From Paenibacillus xylanexedens (GTDB lineage: Bacteria; Bacillota; Bacilli; Paenibacillales; Paenibacillaceae), in the NCBI RefSeq assembly GCF_017874615.1, contig NZ_JAGIKV010000001.1:248001-312000 (forward strand): DNA of 64,000 bases. Direction: 5' to 3'. Below the pieces are notes generated by a model, which worked only from the letters and a program-made list of their open reading frames with translations, was not told the DNA's origin and made no database searches. Shown in pieces: positions 54,683 to 63,864 of the stretch; the stretch's first letter is position 1, and each line of letters starts with the position of its first letter. The position numbers were made by a program, and so were the translations under genes.

Positions 54683-54862
54683 TCACAGACTCACAGAAAC
54701 TATGGAGCCTACCCGCTGAAGCAGGAGAAATTCTTTTTCCACACTTTCGATAAAATACTTCTTTTCACCAAATAGGACAACATCATTCTGGGCTAATGAG
54801 ACATCGCTTTTAAAATAGATCACATTGTCCGTTTCCCGAAACGCACCTTTGTAATAAAACAT
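54683..54862 (-). CDS. Small hypothetical protein
   Basis: 59 residues from ATG 54862, six bases after GGAGAGG; an ATG six codons earlier has no such site. The sequence alternates polar and hydrophobic residues ([41 protein letters not shown]) in a way that suggests a small beta-barrel fold. No family is recognised. It lies upstream of sigK on the same strand, with the probable sigK promoter in between. Confidence 0.55.
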   Translation of the reverse strand: MFYYKGAFRETDNVIYFKSDVSLAQNDVVLFGEKKYFIESVEKEFLLLQRVGSIVSVSL

Positions 54863-54985
54863 CAGATCCCTCTCCTTCATAACACTACCTATGTACTAAA
54901 TTAAACCATTACTTACACTCTCATTAACCCCATCCCCAAAATTAAAAATACCCATGTGCTCCTTTCAGATGACTTGATTCATAAC

Positions 54986-55019
54986 AAAAACCTCAGCTCT
55001 GTACGAAACAGAACTGAGG
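54986..55019 (-). terminator. Terminator after the CE1-type esterase gene
   Basis: CCTCAGCTCTGT (54991-55002) pairs with ACAGAACTGAGG (55008-55019), one mismatch, and runs into TTTTTG on the minus strand. It lies about 60 bases after the esterase stop. Confidence 0.85.
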
Positions 55020-55080
55020 CAGTGGCTTATCCAATATGAATCCCAGTAATTATCTGAGAATCCCTATGAATACCGGTTAA

Positions 55081-56028
55081 TCACTTGAAGATTCGTTGTG
55101 AGAACTGATACAGGCCGCTGTTCCAGACAGATGGTTCGTGTCCACCTACATCCACATAGAAGGTATGCGGAATGTTCATGCTGCTCAAGCCGTTTTTGAA
55201 GTTCTGGCTGACCCATAACAGACCGTCACTCGATCCACAGGAGATCCACAACAATTTGAGTTGGCTAGCGACTTGTCCCGGGTTGGAAACCAGCTGCGAT
55301 ACAGATTGCGTATTCGGTGCAGCCGAGAAGGCCCCTACCCAAGCGAAGGTATTCAGATTTTTCAATCCGAAGTTAAGCGACTGTCCACCACCCATGGACA
55401 GTCCGGCTAGCGCACGACTATTCTTGTCTTTGTACACCGGATAATTGGCCTCGATATGAGGAATCAGATCCTTGATCAGGTCTTGCTCAAACCGTTCAAA
55501 CGCAGCCACTTTGTCCGGAGCAAAAATGTCACCGACTGGACGATCGTCCTTCATGGCACGACCATTCGGCATAACAACGATCATCTGGGACAACTTACCT
55601 TCAGAATACAGGTTGTCTAGAATGTTCTTTGGTTTCATTGCATTAACCCACTCATGCTCATCTCCGCCGATGCCGTGCAGGAGATACAGGACGTTATACT
55701 TTTTATTCGGAGAATATCCTGGCGGTGTATACACCGTCGCTTTCCGTGTATTGCCTACCGTTGTGGAGTAATAGGATATCAGATTGGTATTTCCGTGCGG
55801 AATATTGTTTCGATAGCCATCATAACCCGGTGGTGCCGGCACCACCGGAGTGTTAGCCAGCGCATTTTGCCCGGTATTATCCATGGTGCCGGTCGCTCCC
55901 TGATCTATCACAGACTGAAAGGGGGCTGGAGCTGGAGTTTCCTGCATATCCGTTGCAGACGCCATCGTTGGCACAAGGAGTGCTGCTGTGATGGAGAGAC
56001 TCAGAATCTTGGACAGACGTTTTTTCAT
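55081..56028 (-). CDS. Secreted esterase, CE1/feruloyl-esterase-like
   Basis: 315 residues. A signal peptide (KKR followed by LSITAALLVPTMASA, cleavage near residue 25) leads to a Pro-rich linker and an alpha/beta hydrolase domain. The serine nucleophile is in ALAGLSMGGGQ (near residue 210), the oxyanion region is YLLHGIGGDEHEW, Asp probably lies in CGSSDGL and His in VGGHEPSVW. This is the esterase D/XynZ/CE1 type, which cleaves acetyl or feruloyl esters from xylan outside the cell. AAAGGAGAT precedes the ATG. It has a leader of about 200 bases. Confidence 0.87.
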   Translation of the reverse strand: MKKRLSKILSLSITAALLVPTMASATDMQETPAPAPFQSVIDQGATGTMDNTGQNALANTPVVPAPPGYDGYRNNIPHGNTNLISYYSTTVGNTRKATVYTPPGYSPNKKYNVLYLLHGIGGDEHEWVNAMKPKNILDNLYSEGKLSQMIVVMPNGRAMKDDRPVGDIFAPDKVAAFERFEQDLIKDLIPHIEANYPVYKDKNSRALAGLSMGGGQSLNFGLKNLNTFAWVGAFSAAPNTQSVSQLVSNPGQVASQLKLLWISCGSSDGLLWVSQNFKNGLSSMNIPHTFYVDVGGHEPSVWNSGLYQFSQRIFK

Positions 56029-56249
56029 TAAATATCAATCTCCTTTGGAATATGATTTTAAACCGTGTACGAACCTCATAACAGGTCTTTCAGATACACA
56101 CAAACCAAAATTGAAAGCCCTTACATTTTAAAACGAAGTCCCTCCTTTCCACGCATGAATACGGACCGCTATCCTTCACCTTTCCCAATACGGAAGTAAA
56201 CATCCGCGATCCATAATTTACAATCAATTCCAATTACATCTTTATTATA
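56029..56249 (-). promoter_or_regulatory. Long leader and extended -10 promoter of the esterase gene
   Basis: An extended -10 (TGATATAAT on the minus strand, TATAAT at 56244-56249) is the best promoter seen, although no clear -35 accompanies it. It would give a leader of about 205 bases. The leader holds a second strong ribosome site (GGAAAGGAGGGAC) and an 11-codon upstream frame beginning ATGCGTGGAAAG. I recognise no known riboswitch. The rest of 56250-56374 is AT-rich without a visible gene. Confidence 0.4.
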
Positions 56250-56374
56250 TCACCTCACAAGGCCTGTACATCATCAAAAAACTTAAATAACTATATCTTA
56301 TAGTTTAAAAAGTATACTTCTTCACACCACCAGACCGTCTATTCGCTCCCCTACTCTGTATCTCATCATGATAT

Positions 56375-56415
56375 AAAAAAACCTCAACGCTCCGTGTTCA
56401 ACGGAAGAATTGAGG
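56375..56415 (-). terminator. Terminator after the MFS gene
   Basis: CCTCAA (56382-56387) pairs with TTGAGG (56410-56415), with an inner TCCG/CGGA stem, and runs into a T-run on the minus strand. It lies 17 bases after the MFS stop. Confidence 0.8.
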
Positions 56416-56431
56416 CAAACCGATTTCATTT

Positions 56432-57679
56432 TCAACTTGCCGACGCTGCCTCTGCAACCTCGACAATCTCTGGCCCATGATGTTTACGCTCCATGAACAG
56501 ACTGAAGAGCAGTCCTAGCAAACCTAATCCGGCAATAACTGCGGCATACAAAGGTACAGATATAAGTCCCGTATGCGTAATTGCATATCCGCCCAGATAG
56601 GCACCACCTGCATTCCCCAGGTTAAATGCGGAGTGACTTGATGTTGTCGCCAGCAGCGGCGCTTCACGAGTCATATTCATAATCCGAATCTGAAGTCCCG
56701 GCATAATACCAAAAGCGGCTACACCCCAGAAGAATATGGTGATTACCGCGAGATAAGGATTATCTAGTGTAATCGTAAGTGCAGCTAACAGAACAGCTAA
56801 GATCCCAAAGTTGACGATCAGGGAAGGCATCAGCTTCCAGTCTGCCAGACGGCCGCCAACCATGTTACCCAAGGTAACACCGAAGCCGAAGAGCACCAAA
56901 ATCCAAGTCACATTCTGCTCGGCAAAACCACTAATATCCACAAGCATGGGCGTGATGTAAGTAAACACGGCGAACAGACTCCCACATCCCATCGCTCCAA
57001 CAAGCAGAACCAATAATACTTGGGGACGAACCAGATTCCGGAATTGCTGTCCGAGATTCGCTGGTGCTCCATGCGGGAGGACGGGGATGAAACGAATGAT
57101 ACCAATCAACGAAATGATGCCCAAGATCGTAATCGCCCCGAAAGATGACCGCCATCCGAGCTGTTGCCCGATAAATGTACCAAACGGAACGCCAATAATG
57201 TTGGCAATCGTTAGCCCTGCGAGAACAACCGATACAGCTCCTGCCCTTCTCTCGGGCGCAACAAGCCGCGTCGCCATGATTGAACCTACTCCAAGGAACG
57301 TGCCATGGGCAAATGCCGTTAATATCCGTGCTGAGATTAACAACCCATAGGTGGGAGCGATAACGGACAATGCGTTTCCGATAATGAAAATGCACATCAG
57401 CAGCACCAGCAGTTTTTTCTGCGGAATCTTGTGTGTAAATACGGTCAAAATCGGCGCACCTACCGCTACACCAAGCGCATATCCCGTAATGAGTTGTCCA
57501 GCCTGTGGAATGCTTACATTCAGGTCTGTTGCCACATTAGGCAGTAAGCCCATAATAATAAACTCGGTCATACCAATCGCAAATGCTCCTATCGTCAGGC
57601 ATAACAGGGATAATGGAAACGCCCCTCGTTTACCTGACGGTGAAACCTGTGGTTGCACTGTGTGTCCAGTCGTGCTCAT
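56432..57679 (-). CDS. MFS transporter (DHA1, AraJ-like)
   Basis: 415 residues from ATG 57679 (AGGAGAAGAG upstream); the frame to 57733 would overlap the preceding gene. Twelve hydrophobic segments; helix 1 region FAIGMTEFIIMGLLPNVATDL is the AraJ/YdhL exporter signature, which differs from the transporter at 48466. A proton-driven efflux of a sugar, drug or metabolite is likely. The start is 26 bases after the stop of the ADP-ribosylglycohydrolase gene, so they may share a transcript. The substrate is unknown. Confidence 0.87.
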   Translation of the reverse strand: MSTTGHTVQPQVSPSGKRGAFPLSLLCLTIGAFAIGMTEFIIMGLLPNVATDLNVSIPQAGQLITGYALGVAVGAPILTVFTHKIPQKKLLVLLMCIFIIGNALSVIAPTYGLLISARILTAFAHGTFLGVGSIMATRLVAPERRAGAVSVVLAGLTIANIIGVPFGTFIGQQLGWRSSFGAITILGIISLIGIIRFIPVLPHGAPANLGQQFRNLVRPQVLLVLLVGAMGCGSLFAVFTYITPMLVDISGFAEQNVTWILVLFGFGVTLGNMVGGRLADWKLMPSLIVNFGILAVLLAALTITLDNPYLAVITIFFWGVAAFGIMPGLQIRIMNMTREAPLLATTSSHSAFNLGNAGGAYLGGYAITHTGLISVPLYAAVIAGLGLLGLLFSLFMERKHHGPEIVEVAEAASAS

Positions 57680-57705
57680 AGATGTTCTCTTCTCCTGTCT
57701 CTGAA

Positions 57706-58632
57706 TCAACGATTTTCTGTCGCCTTCAACCACAAGGCATCTGTTAGTTGTTCGAATGTTTCACGCATAGCCAGCTTGTCCCGCCAGTGTGCCGGAATAC
57801 CACTCAATCCATAATAAGCACCTGCGATTTGTCCGTACACCGCACCCGTGGTATCCGCATCATCACCCAGATTAACAGCTAACAACGCGCCTTCCTCAAA
57901 ACTTGAGGACTTATAGAACGCCCATAGTGCTGCCTCAAGTGAACGAACCACATAACCACTGCCTTTAATTTCCGGCGGTTCTTTGCTCTGATAGGAACCC
58001 ATAACAACCTCTTCAATAGCGGGCGAAAAAGTAGGTTCTTCCCTCCACTGTCTGCATGTCTCCGGCATCAGCATGACGCTCTTGTCCGCTCCGCGCAGAC
58101 CGGCAACAATTATGGCGGCCAGCACTTCACATGCTTCCACGCTTTCCGTTGCAGCATGTGTTGTCCGGGAGCTCAGCCCAGCATAACGAACCGCCTCGTT
58201 AGGTTGATTAGCGTAAGCCATCACGACAGGTGCAAGCCTCATGATAGAGCCATTGCCCGCCGTCATCGGGTCAGTTGATCCGCTGTAGGCTTCTCCAGTT
58301 ATCTCAAACCTCTCCAAGGCACTTCTTGTGGCCCCGCCGATATCAAAGCAATCGCCTGTGCTGCTCATATACCCGACCTTGTACCAATTGGTGTATCTTC
58401 GCATCTGATCCGCAGGATCAAAGTCTGCTTTACGTACCAAACTTTCTGCCAGACACAGAGCCATGGATGTATCATCTGTCCACTGCCCTGCCTCCAGCCC
58501 GAATACACCGCCACCCACGATATCCGTTACGGGTTCAAATGTGCCCGGGCTGCTGAATTCCACGGTAGTTCCCAACGCATCACCCGCTGCAAGCCCGATG
58601 AAGCAGCCATTAAAACGGTCCTTTTGCAACAT
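57706..58632 (-). CDS. ADP-ribosylglycohydrolase family protein (DraG-like)
   Basis: 308 residues. Metal-binding motifs of the family are present: GLAAGDALG at the N-terminus, GQWTDDTSMAL (near residue 49) and LGDDADTTGAVYGQIAGA (near residue 256). DraG-like enzymes remove ADP-ribose from proteins or small molecules using two divalent metal ions. Its partner transferase is not nearby, though the window also codes for KptA, an enzyme that makes an ADP-ribose phosphate. It leads the MFS gene on the same strand. Confidence 0.88.
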   Translation of the reverse strand: MLQKDRFNGCFIGLAAGDALGTTVEFSSPGTFEPVTDIVGGGVFGLEAGQWTDDTSMALCLAESLVRKADFDPADQMRRYTNWYKVGYMSSTGDCFDIGGATRSALERFEITGEAYSGSTDPMTAGNGSIMRLAPVVMAYANQPNEAVRYAGLSSRTTHAATESVEACEVLAAIIVAGLRGADKSVMLMPETCRQWREEPTFSPAIEEVVMGSYQSKEPPEIKGSGYVVRSLEAALWAFYKSSSFEEGALLAVNLGDDADTTGAVYGQIAGAYYGLSGIPAHWRDKLAMRETFEQLTDALWLKATENR

Positions 58633-59131
58633 GCTTGTCTTCCTCCCTTACTCCATATACTTTCAGAACCTTTCTTCCATTCTCCCACAGGGCCTGATCT
58701 GGCGTAAAGCTAATAAAATCCAATAAATTCAGCTCCATTTCTTCTATTATAAAAGTGTCGAAAGCTGTTGAACTACCAGATTATAAAATTTTCATAAAAA
58801 AAGTTTTATTTTTTTGAGCTGTAAAAACAGTTTATTCAGTACACCGCTTACATGCAAAAGGGTTAACGGTTTGCAACGTTCATCATTTTCTGAAAACAAA
58901 TCATATATGTGAAAATTTTCAATGTAAACAATCATGACGCGCTTGACCCTTCGGTTTGTCCTATGTTACGGTTTTATTAGCTTAAAACGCATATTTTTTC
59001 CCAAATTAATATTCATTTTCGGTGTATTGCGTCAACTAATATCCCGCAGGTTAATGAATACAGGGAATGAATTTGCAGAAAATTTTCACTTTTTATCCCC
59101 AAACTAATTCTGAAACAGGAGGAACAAATTT
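58633..59131. other. AT-rich divergent intergenic region
   Basis: About 500 bases without a gene. A TATAAT box read leftward (58746-58751) may serve the glycohydrolase gene; its -35 (TTCAAC) is weak and only 15 bases away. AAAATTTTCA occurs three times (58785-58794, 58913-58922, 59079-59088), the second as part of the palindrome TGAAAATTTTCA. An imperfect palindrome, TGCAAA-N11-TTTGCA, lies at 58854-58876. No clear promoter for the gene at 59132 was found. Confidence 0.4.
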
Positions 59132-59800
59132 ATGATTAAGGCACTGGTGTTTGATTTCGACGGAACGATTATTGATACAGAGACAGCATGGTATATTGCT
59201 TTTCGTGATGCTTACAAGGAACACGGCGTAGATTTAACCCTGGAGATGTATTCACAATGCATCGGTACCAGTCTGAAAACATTTAATCCATATGAGTACC
59301 TCATCACAGATTTGAATCTTCCGATCGATCGGGAAGCGTTCAGGGAATCCGTTCAGTTGCAGCACGCTGCATTGATGAACAAAGAAAAGGTGCGTCCTGG
59401 TATTCAGGAATATCTTGAACAAGCACGTGAAGCCGGGCTGAAACTGGCTGTAGCATCCAGCTCAAAACGTGAGTGGGTTGAACAACATCTGGAACAACTG
59501 AAACTAAAAGATTATTTTGAAGTCATTCGTACGGCAGATGATGTTGCAAATGTGAAGCCTGACCCGGAACTCTATACTCAAGCGCTTGAAGCCCTTGGAG
59601 TAACTGCAGACGAAGCCGTAGCGATTGAGGATTCACCTAACGGCGCGCGTGCAGCTGCTGCGGCTGGTATGCACTGCGTAGTCATCTCGAATACCATCAC
59701 AGGAACACTGGAATTCGATATGCCTCACCAACGGCTGTCTTGCTTGACTGACCTTACATTTAACGATTTGATTTCGAAGCCACTCGTCACTACCGTCTAA
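59132..59800 (+). CDS. HAD-family phosphatase (YhcW/beta-phosphoglucomutase-like)
   Basis: 222 residues. Motif I FDFDGTIIDTE (residues 8-18), motif II VASSSKREW, motif III NVKPDPELY, motif IV AIEDSPNGARAA: a complete HAD hydrolase of subfamily I with a helical cap, close to YhcW and beta-phosphoglucomutase-like phosphatases. AGGAGG precedes ATG 59132. The mannitol-1-phosphate dehydrogenase gene begins 47 bases after its stop, so removal of phosphate from mannitol-1-phosphate or a related sugar phosphate is a reasonable guess. Confidence 0.87.
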   Translation: MIKALVFDFDGTIIDTETAWYIAFRDAYKEHGVDLTLEMYSQCIGTSLKTFNPYEYLITDLNLPIDREAFRESVQLQHAALMNKEKVRPGIQEYLEQAREAGLKLAVASSSKREWVEQHLEQLKLKDYFEVIRTADDVANVKPDPELYTQALEALGVTADEAVAIEDSPNGARAAAAAGMHCVVISNTITGTLEFDMPHQRLSCLTDLTFNDLISKPLVTTV

Positions 59801-59847
59801 GGTCTGCACGAATTTCGCGATTTAATCCTTAAAGGGGGAGTCCACAC

Positions 59848-61020
59848 ATGAAAGCTGTACATTTTGGTGCGGGCAATATAGGCCGCGGTTTTATCGGTCA
59901 TATGTTGTCCGCTTCCGACTACGAAGTCTGCTTTGTCGCACGTAACCCGAAGAAAATCTCCATGCTTCAAGAGAGACAGGAATATCCGATTACCCTTGCC
60001 AATAGAGATCAGGATACAACGATTGTCAACAACGTGACGGCTATCAATGTGAGTGAGCAGAATCTCGTTGCTGAAGAGATCGCTTCAGCCGATCTGATCA
60101 CAACCGCGGTGGGGGTATCTGCACTCGGAGATATCGCCGAACCGATCGCCAAAGGCATTCAACTTCGCATGAAAAACAATAATCAGGCTCCACTGCATAT
60201 TATCGCTTGCGAAAATGCCATCGGTGGTAGCACCAGGCTGAAGAAACGCATTTATCCATTTTTAGATGAACAAACTCGCAAAAAAGCCGAACGTTATGTT
60301 TCTTTCCCCAACGCAGCTGTGGACCGGATTGTTCCGGCTCAAAACCACAAAGACCCGCTGCAGGTCACTGTTGAACCTTTTTACGAATGGGTCGTTCATC
60401 GTCCAGCACTTCTGGATGGTTTTAAGAAAATAGATGGCGTCCACTATGTGGATTCGCTTGAACCTTACATTGAACGTAAAATGTTTACGGTAAATACAGG
60501 TCATTGTGTCGCTGCATACTTCGGCTATCTCGAAGGATTCAAGACGATCCGCCAGGTGATGAGTAATTCTACCCTGCGGGCCAAGGTGCGTCATGTTATG
60601 GAAGAGACCGGTCAGATGCTCATCCAGAAGCACGGATTCAACGCTCAGAAGCATAACAAATATATCGATACCATACTGGAACGCTTCGCCAATCCCAACC
60701 TGACGGATCAGGTTACCCGGGTCGGACGTTCCCCCCTTCGCAAGCTTTCACCTCATGATCGGCTTGTTCGCCCAGCGATGCAAGCCAGTGAATTCGGAAT
60801 TGAAATTCCTCATTTAACTTCTGCTATGGCGGCCGCAATGCTGTTTAATGACAAGCGCGACGAGGAAGCCATGAAACTACAACACATGATTCGCGAAGAT
60901 GGCGTCTCCGCCTTCATCCGTGAGCGCATGGGAATTCCCGACGAACATCCCGTTCATCAGAATGTAATCGCCCGTTATCAGGAACTCAGAGGACGCAAGG
61001 AATCGACCATACTAACCTGA
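59848..61020 (+). CDS. mtlD: Mannitol-1-phosphate 5-dehydrogenase
   Basis: 390 residues, the usual family length. N-terminal NAD-binding motif HFGAGNIGRGFIG; catalytic-domain motifs CENAIGGSTRLKK, FPNAAVDRIVP and NTGHCVAAYFGYL. It interconverts mannitol-1-phosphate and fructose-6-phosphate in the cytosol. GGGGGAG precedes the ATG. No mannitol PTS gene is in the window; the partner is a HAD phosphatase, which would fit mannitol synthesis as well as use. Confidence 0.93.
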   Translation: MKAVHFGAGNIGRGFIGHMLSASDYEVCFVARNPKKISMLQERQEYPITLANRDQDTTIVNNVTAINVSEQNLVAEEIASADLITTAVGVSALGDIAEPIAKGIQLRMKNNNQAPLHIIACENAIGGSTRLKKRIYPFLDEQTRKKAERYVSFPNAAVDRIVPAQNHKDPLQVTVEPFYEWVVHRPALLDGFKKIDGVHYVDSLEPYIERKMFTVNTGHCVAAYFGYLEGFKTIRQVMSNSTLRAKVRHVMEETGQMLIQKHGFNAQKHNKYIDTILERFANPNLTDQVTRVGRSPLRKLSPHDRLVRPAMQASEFGIEIPHLTSAMAAAMLFNDKRDEEAMKLQHMIREDGVSAFIRERMGIPDEHPVHQNVIARYQELRGRKESTILT

Positions 61021-61078
61021 GTAACGGATCAGGGCATGGGTTTGATCCTGCAAACTGAATAGAAGCACGGCCAAGAAG

Positions 61079-61131
61079 CCGGGAGGAACCTATGCAGCAG
61101 CATCGCTCCTTCCGGCTATTTGTCTATGCAC
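61079..61131 (+). terminator. Probable terminator after mtlD
   Basis: AGCCGGGAGGA (61079) pairs with TCCTTCCGGCT (ending about 61119) with one G-T pair, followed by ATTTGTCT. The T-run is weak, so it may also be an mRNA-stabilising hairpin. Confidence 0.5.
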
Positions 61132-61175
61132 GGCGTGGCACGGCACATCTATCTATATTGTAGTAACGTTAATAA

Positions 61176-61211
61176 AACAGCGTATCTCCTCTCTCAAGGA
61201 AACACGCTGTT
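61176..61211 (-). terminator. Terminator after the lipoprotein gene at 61232
   Basis: AACAGCGT (61176-61183) pairs with ACGCTGTT (61204-61211); read on the minus strand it continues TTATTAACG. It lies 21 bases after the stop codon. Confidence 0.7.
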
Positions 61212-61231
61212 TAGGGAATCTTTTTAATTTT

Positions 61232-62104
61232 CTACTCATTCATAATGGAATTGAGGGATGCATATGCCATGGGCAGGAAACCTTCCGAAGGTTCACCAAT
61301 AGGTGCTTGGATGTGGAAAATGAAACCATTGCCGTCCAGTTCTTTCACGATAAAGTACTCTGTTTTCTTATCATTCTGGGACATCATGTATAATTTTGCA
61401 TCCTTCATCGAGCCGTTGCTGAGTTGTTCAGCCGTTAATTGCTTCACTTCTCCGGTCTCGGACAACTCTTCCTTGGCATCCATCTTCAGCGCATCCAGAT
61501 TGTAATTCGCCGGCAGCTTCTCAATCTCTACCTCATAATCCGGATCAATCTTCATTGTTAATTCATGGTCTTCGGCGTCAAAAGCCATCGGTTCAAACAC
61601 ATAAAGTGAATAACCTTTCGCTTGTGCCAGTTTCACTGGGCGTTTCTCGGTCATTCCTTCTACCGTCACTTCCAGCTCTGATGTCTTCGGACGATCGGAC
61701 GTTACTGTACCGCCTGCATTGGAACCGTTATTGTCATCACTCGATTCAATCTTTGCAATCTCTGTAAGTACCAACTGTTTCGTTGTTGCATCAATCGTTT
61801 TCTCTACATATTTGAAACGAACGGAATCTTCGTCATCGATATCATCCAGAGACTTCTGCAGATCTTCGCTCACCTGGAATGACATCGGCTTCTCATTCAC
61901 TCGAATCTCAACGGTATGCGGATCAGCCCATCCAGTCAGAATACCTTCTGCTTCTATTGCAGCACTTTCATTTGGTTGTTGCTCCAGTGCTGGTGACTGT
62001 TCTTCCGTATTATTCACTGTTGGCTGTGCAGCAGGATTACTGTTCCCACAAGCCACAAGCGAGAATCCCATAAGTAAAACCAGGAGTGATGCACTGACTT
62101 TCAT
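61232..62104 (-). CDS. Putative lipoprotein of unknown function
   Basis: 290 residues from ATG 62104 (AAGGAAAT upstream); the ATG six codons earlier overlaps that site. Lipoprotein signal with VAC (Cys at residue 19), then an acidic Gln/Glu/Asn-rich linker. A first small domain (ILTGWADPHTVEIRVNEKPMSF, VRFKYVEKT) looks like a short beta-barrel that recurs in Paenibacillus lipoproteins. The second half (ELEVTVEGMTEKRPVKLAQAKGYSLYVFEP) has the pattern of a beta-rich domain. No enzyme motif was found. It is likely held on the outer face of the membrane. Confidence 0.75.
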   Translation of the reverse strand: MKVSASLLVLLMGFSLVACGNSNPAAQPTVNNTEEQSPALEQQPNESAAIEAEGILTGWADPHTVEIRVNEKPMSFQVSEDLQKSLDDIDDEDSVRFKYVEKTIDATTKQLVLTEIAKIESSDDNNGSNAGGTVTSDRPKTSELEVTVEGMTEKRPVKLAQAKGYSLYVFEPMAFDAEDHELTMKIDPDYEVEIEKLPANYNLDALKMDAKEELSETGEVKQLTAEQLSNGSMKDAKLYMMSQNDKKTEYFIVKELDGNGFIFHIQAPIGEPSEGFLPMAYASLNSIMNE

Positions 62105-62264
62105 TGTATTTCCTTTTCGCATATGAACACCTCCGTTAGCTTATACGCAATGATGCTTGTCCATGTTGCTTCTCATCCATTGGCTTGGCTGTATACTAGT
62201 ACTTACACGGGAGACAGGCAGCTCAATCATGCAAAATGTCTGAATGGTTGCTCAGATCCTCTGC

Positions 62265-62918
62265 TCAGCTGGCCTGATCCATCTGTACCAGTTTGGCATT
62301 GGCACCGTTAAATGCTTTGGTCTGGAGGTTAAATTGCTTTCGGAATTCAGCAAGCTTCGCATATTCGCTATTCCGTACCCGAATGGCTCGCTTAATCTTA
62401 ACAAGATTAGGTTCTGCACTTTCTCTCATCAGATCATACAACTGCTCATCGGCACTCAGACTCAACTGATACGAAGCAACAAAATTTTCCAATGCACGTG
62501 CTCTTGCTTCATATTGATCCAGCACCTTTTCAGCCTGTGCCAACGTTTCTTCTTTTTCAAATGATAGTTCCTTAAGGGAACTGCGCAGAGCCACCGTCTT
62601 CTCGTTGGTCAGTTTCATGGCCTCTTCCGCCTGCTTCAACAACGTTCTTCGTTCATGAATATGACCTGCTGCCTGATCCAATAGTGCTTCGAGATCACTA
62701 TTTTTGTTCTTGCCTTTGTCCAAAATAGACTTGTATAACTTCATATCTTCCTGCTCATGACTGGCCAGCGTCTTCAAACTCTGATCGATCTCCTGACCGC
62801 TGAGCACCAATTGGTTTATCTGATTTGCCGCAGGCTCCTGCGGATCTCCACAACCACTCGCCAGCAGAATTAGCAATACACTGACTGCCGCAAGCGCCAC
62901 TTTTTTACTCGTTAGCAC
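62265..62918 (-). CDS. YkyA-like coiled-coil lipoprotein
   Basis: 217 residues from a GTG start, six bases after AGGAAGG. Lipobox ASGC with Cys at residue 23. The rest is almost wholly helical with heptad-like spacing (NQINQLVLSGQEIDQSLKTL, ERRTLLKQAEEAMKL, EKVLDQYEARARALENF), which fits the putative cell-wall-binding lipoprotein family of B. subtilis YkyA. It is the gene after the polysaccharide deacetylase on the same strand, so both may act in the cell envelope. Confidence 0.8.
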   Translation of the reverse strand: MLTSKKVALAAVSVLLILLASGCGDPQEPAANQINQLVLSGQEIDQSLKTLASHEQEDMKLYKSILDKGKNKNSDLEALLDQAAGHIHERRTLLKQAEEAMKLTNEKTVALRSSLKELSFEKEETLAQAEKVLDQYEARARALENFVASYQLSLSADEQLYDLMRESAEPNLVKIKRAIRVRNSEYAKLAEFRKQFNLQTKAFNGANAKLVQMDQAS

Positions 62919-62955
62919 CCAAGTCCTTCCTCTCTTGCATCATCTTGTTGTTATA

Positions 62956-63864
62956 TTACAAGCGGGTATCTCCGCTAAAATTGGCTACCCAGTGTGCATC
63001 CGGATCGTATACTTCGAACTCGTAACCCCGATCTTCGAGTAACTTCAGAATGCGTGGTAAAGCCTGAACCGTCTGCTCCCGCTCATGCATCAGAATCACT
63101 TCCTTATCACGATGTACACTTTTGCTCACCCGGGCCACAATCTTGTCCGGCTGACCGGGAAGATTCCAATCGAGTGAATCTGTCGTCCAGTCCCACATTT
63201 TGAATCCAGCCGCCGCAATGTCACCTCTGAACTTTTCACCGATCTGTGGACTGCTGCCATAAGGTGCACGAATCAGATGAGGTGTAAAACCAATCAGGTC
63301 TTGCACCATCTTCTGCTCTTTCTTGAACTCTTTCACAAAGTTCGCAGAGCTGCCACTCTTATACAGCTTTTTATAGTTATGCGTCATGCTGTGAAGCCCA
63401 GGATAACTGCCTTCCTTCAACAGCCGTTTCACTGCTTCCGGATGCTGATTCAACTGACGTCCGATCATGAAAAAGGTAGCTTTCGCCTCATGCTGCTTCA
63501 ATATATCCAGCAGTTGTTCTGTATATTCAGTTGGCCCATCATCAAACGTTATGTAAGCCAATTTGCGAACCTGGCCCTGGAACCGTGCCGGCTCCTCCTT
63601 CGCATCAGGAGTAACTTGTATCATGCCAAGCTTGGCCGGCTGTTCGATTACAGTAATCGGAGGCGGCGCCACAACGCTTTTGATCCAATGCGTCATGCCA
63701 AAGAATACATATGTAATACCGGTAACGAACAGAACCAGGAGCATTAGAGCTATGATTACCCTTCCATACCGGATTTTTCTTCGTTTATGTGTTTTCGTGC
63801 GACTTGTGCTAGGCGGAATACTGCCACGTTCTCCCGCTCTCTCTTGTTGAACTCTCACTGTCAT
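62956..63864 (-). CDS. Membrane-anchored polysaccharide deacetylase (NodB fold)
   Basis: 302 residues. A basic N-terminus and one membrane segment (about 35-57) anchor a NodB domain. Motif 1 is TFDDGP (106-111), motif 2 HSMTH (about 158-162, both His ligands), motif 3 RAPYGSS, motif 4 WDWTTDSLDWN and motif 5 ILMHE. All metal and catalytic residues expected of carbohydrate esterase family 4 are present. It should remove N-acetyl groups from peptidoglycan or a similar polymer outside the membrane. Confidence 0.9.
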   Translation of the reverse strand: MTVRVQQERAGERGSIPPSTSRTKTHKRRKIRYGRVIIALMLLVLFVTGITYVFFGMTHWIKSVVAPPPITVIEQPAKLGMIQVTPDAKEEPARFQGQVRKLAYITFDDGPTEYTEQLLDILKQHEAKATFFMIGRQLNQHPEAVKRLLKEGSYPGLHSMTHNYKKLYKSGSSANFVKEFKKEQKMVQDLIGFTPHLIRAPYGSSPQIGEKFRGDIAAAGFKMWDWTTDSLDWNLPGQPDKIVARVSKSVHRDKEVILMHEREQTVQALPRILKLLEDRGYEFEVYDPDAHWVANFSGDTRL

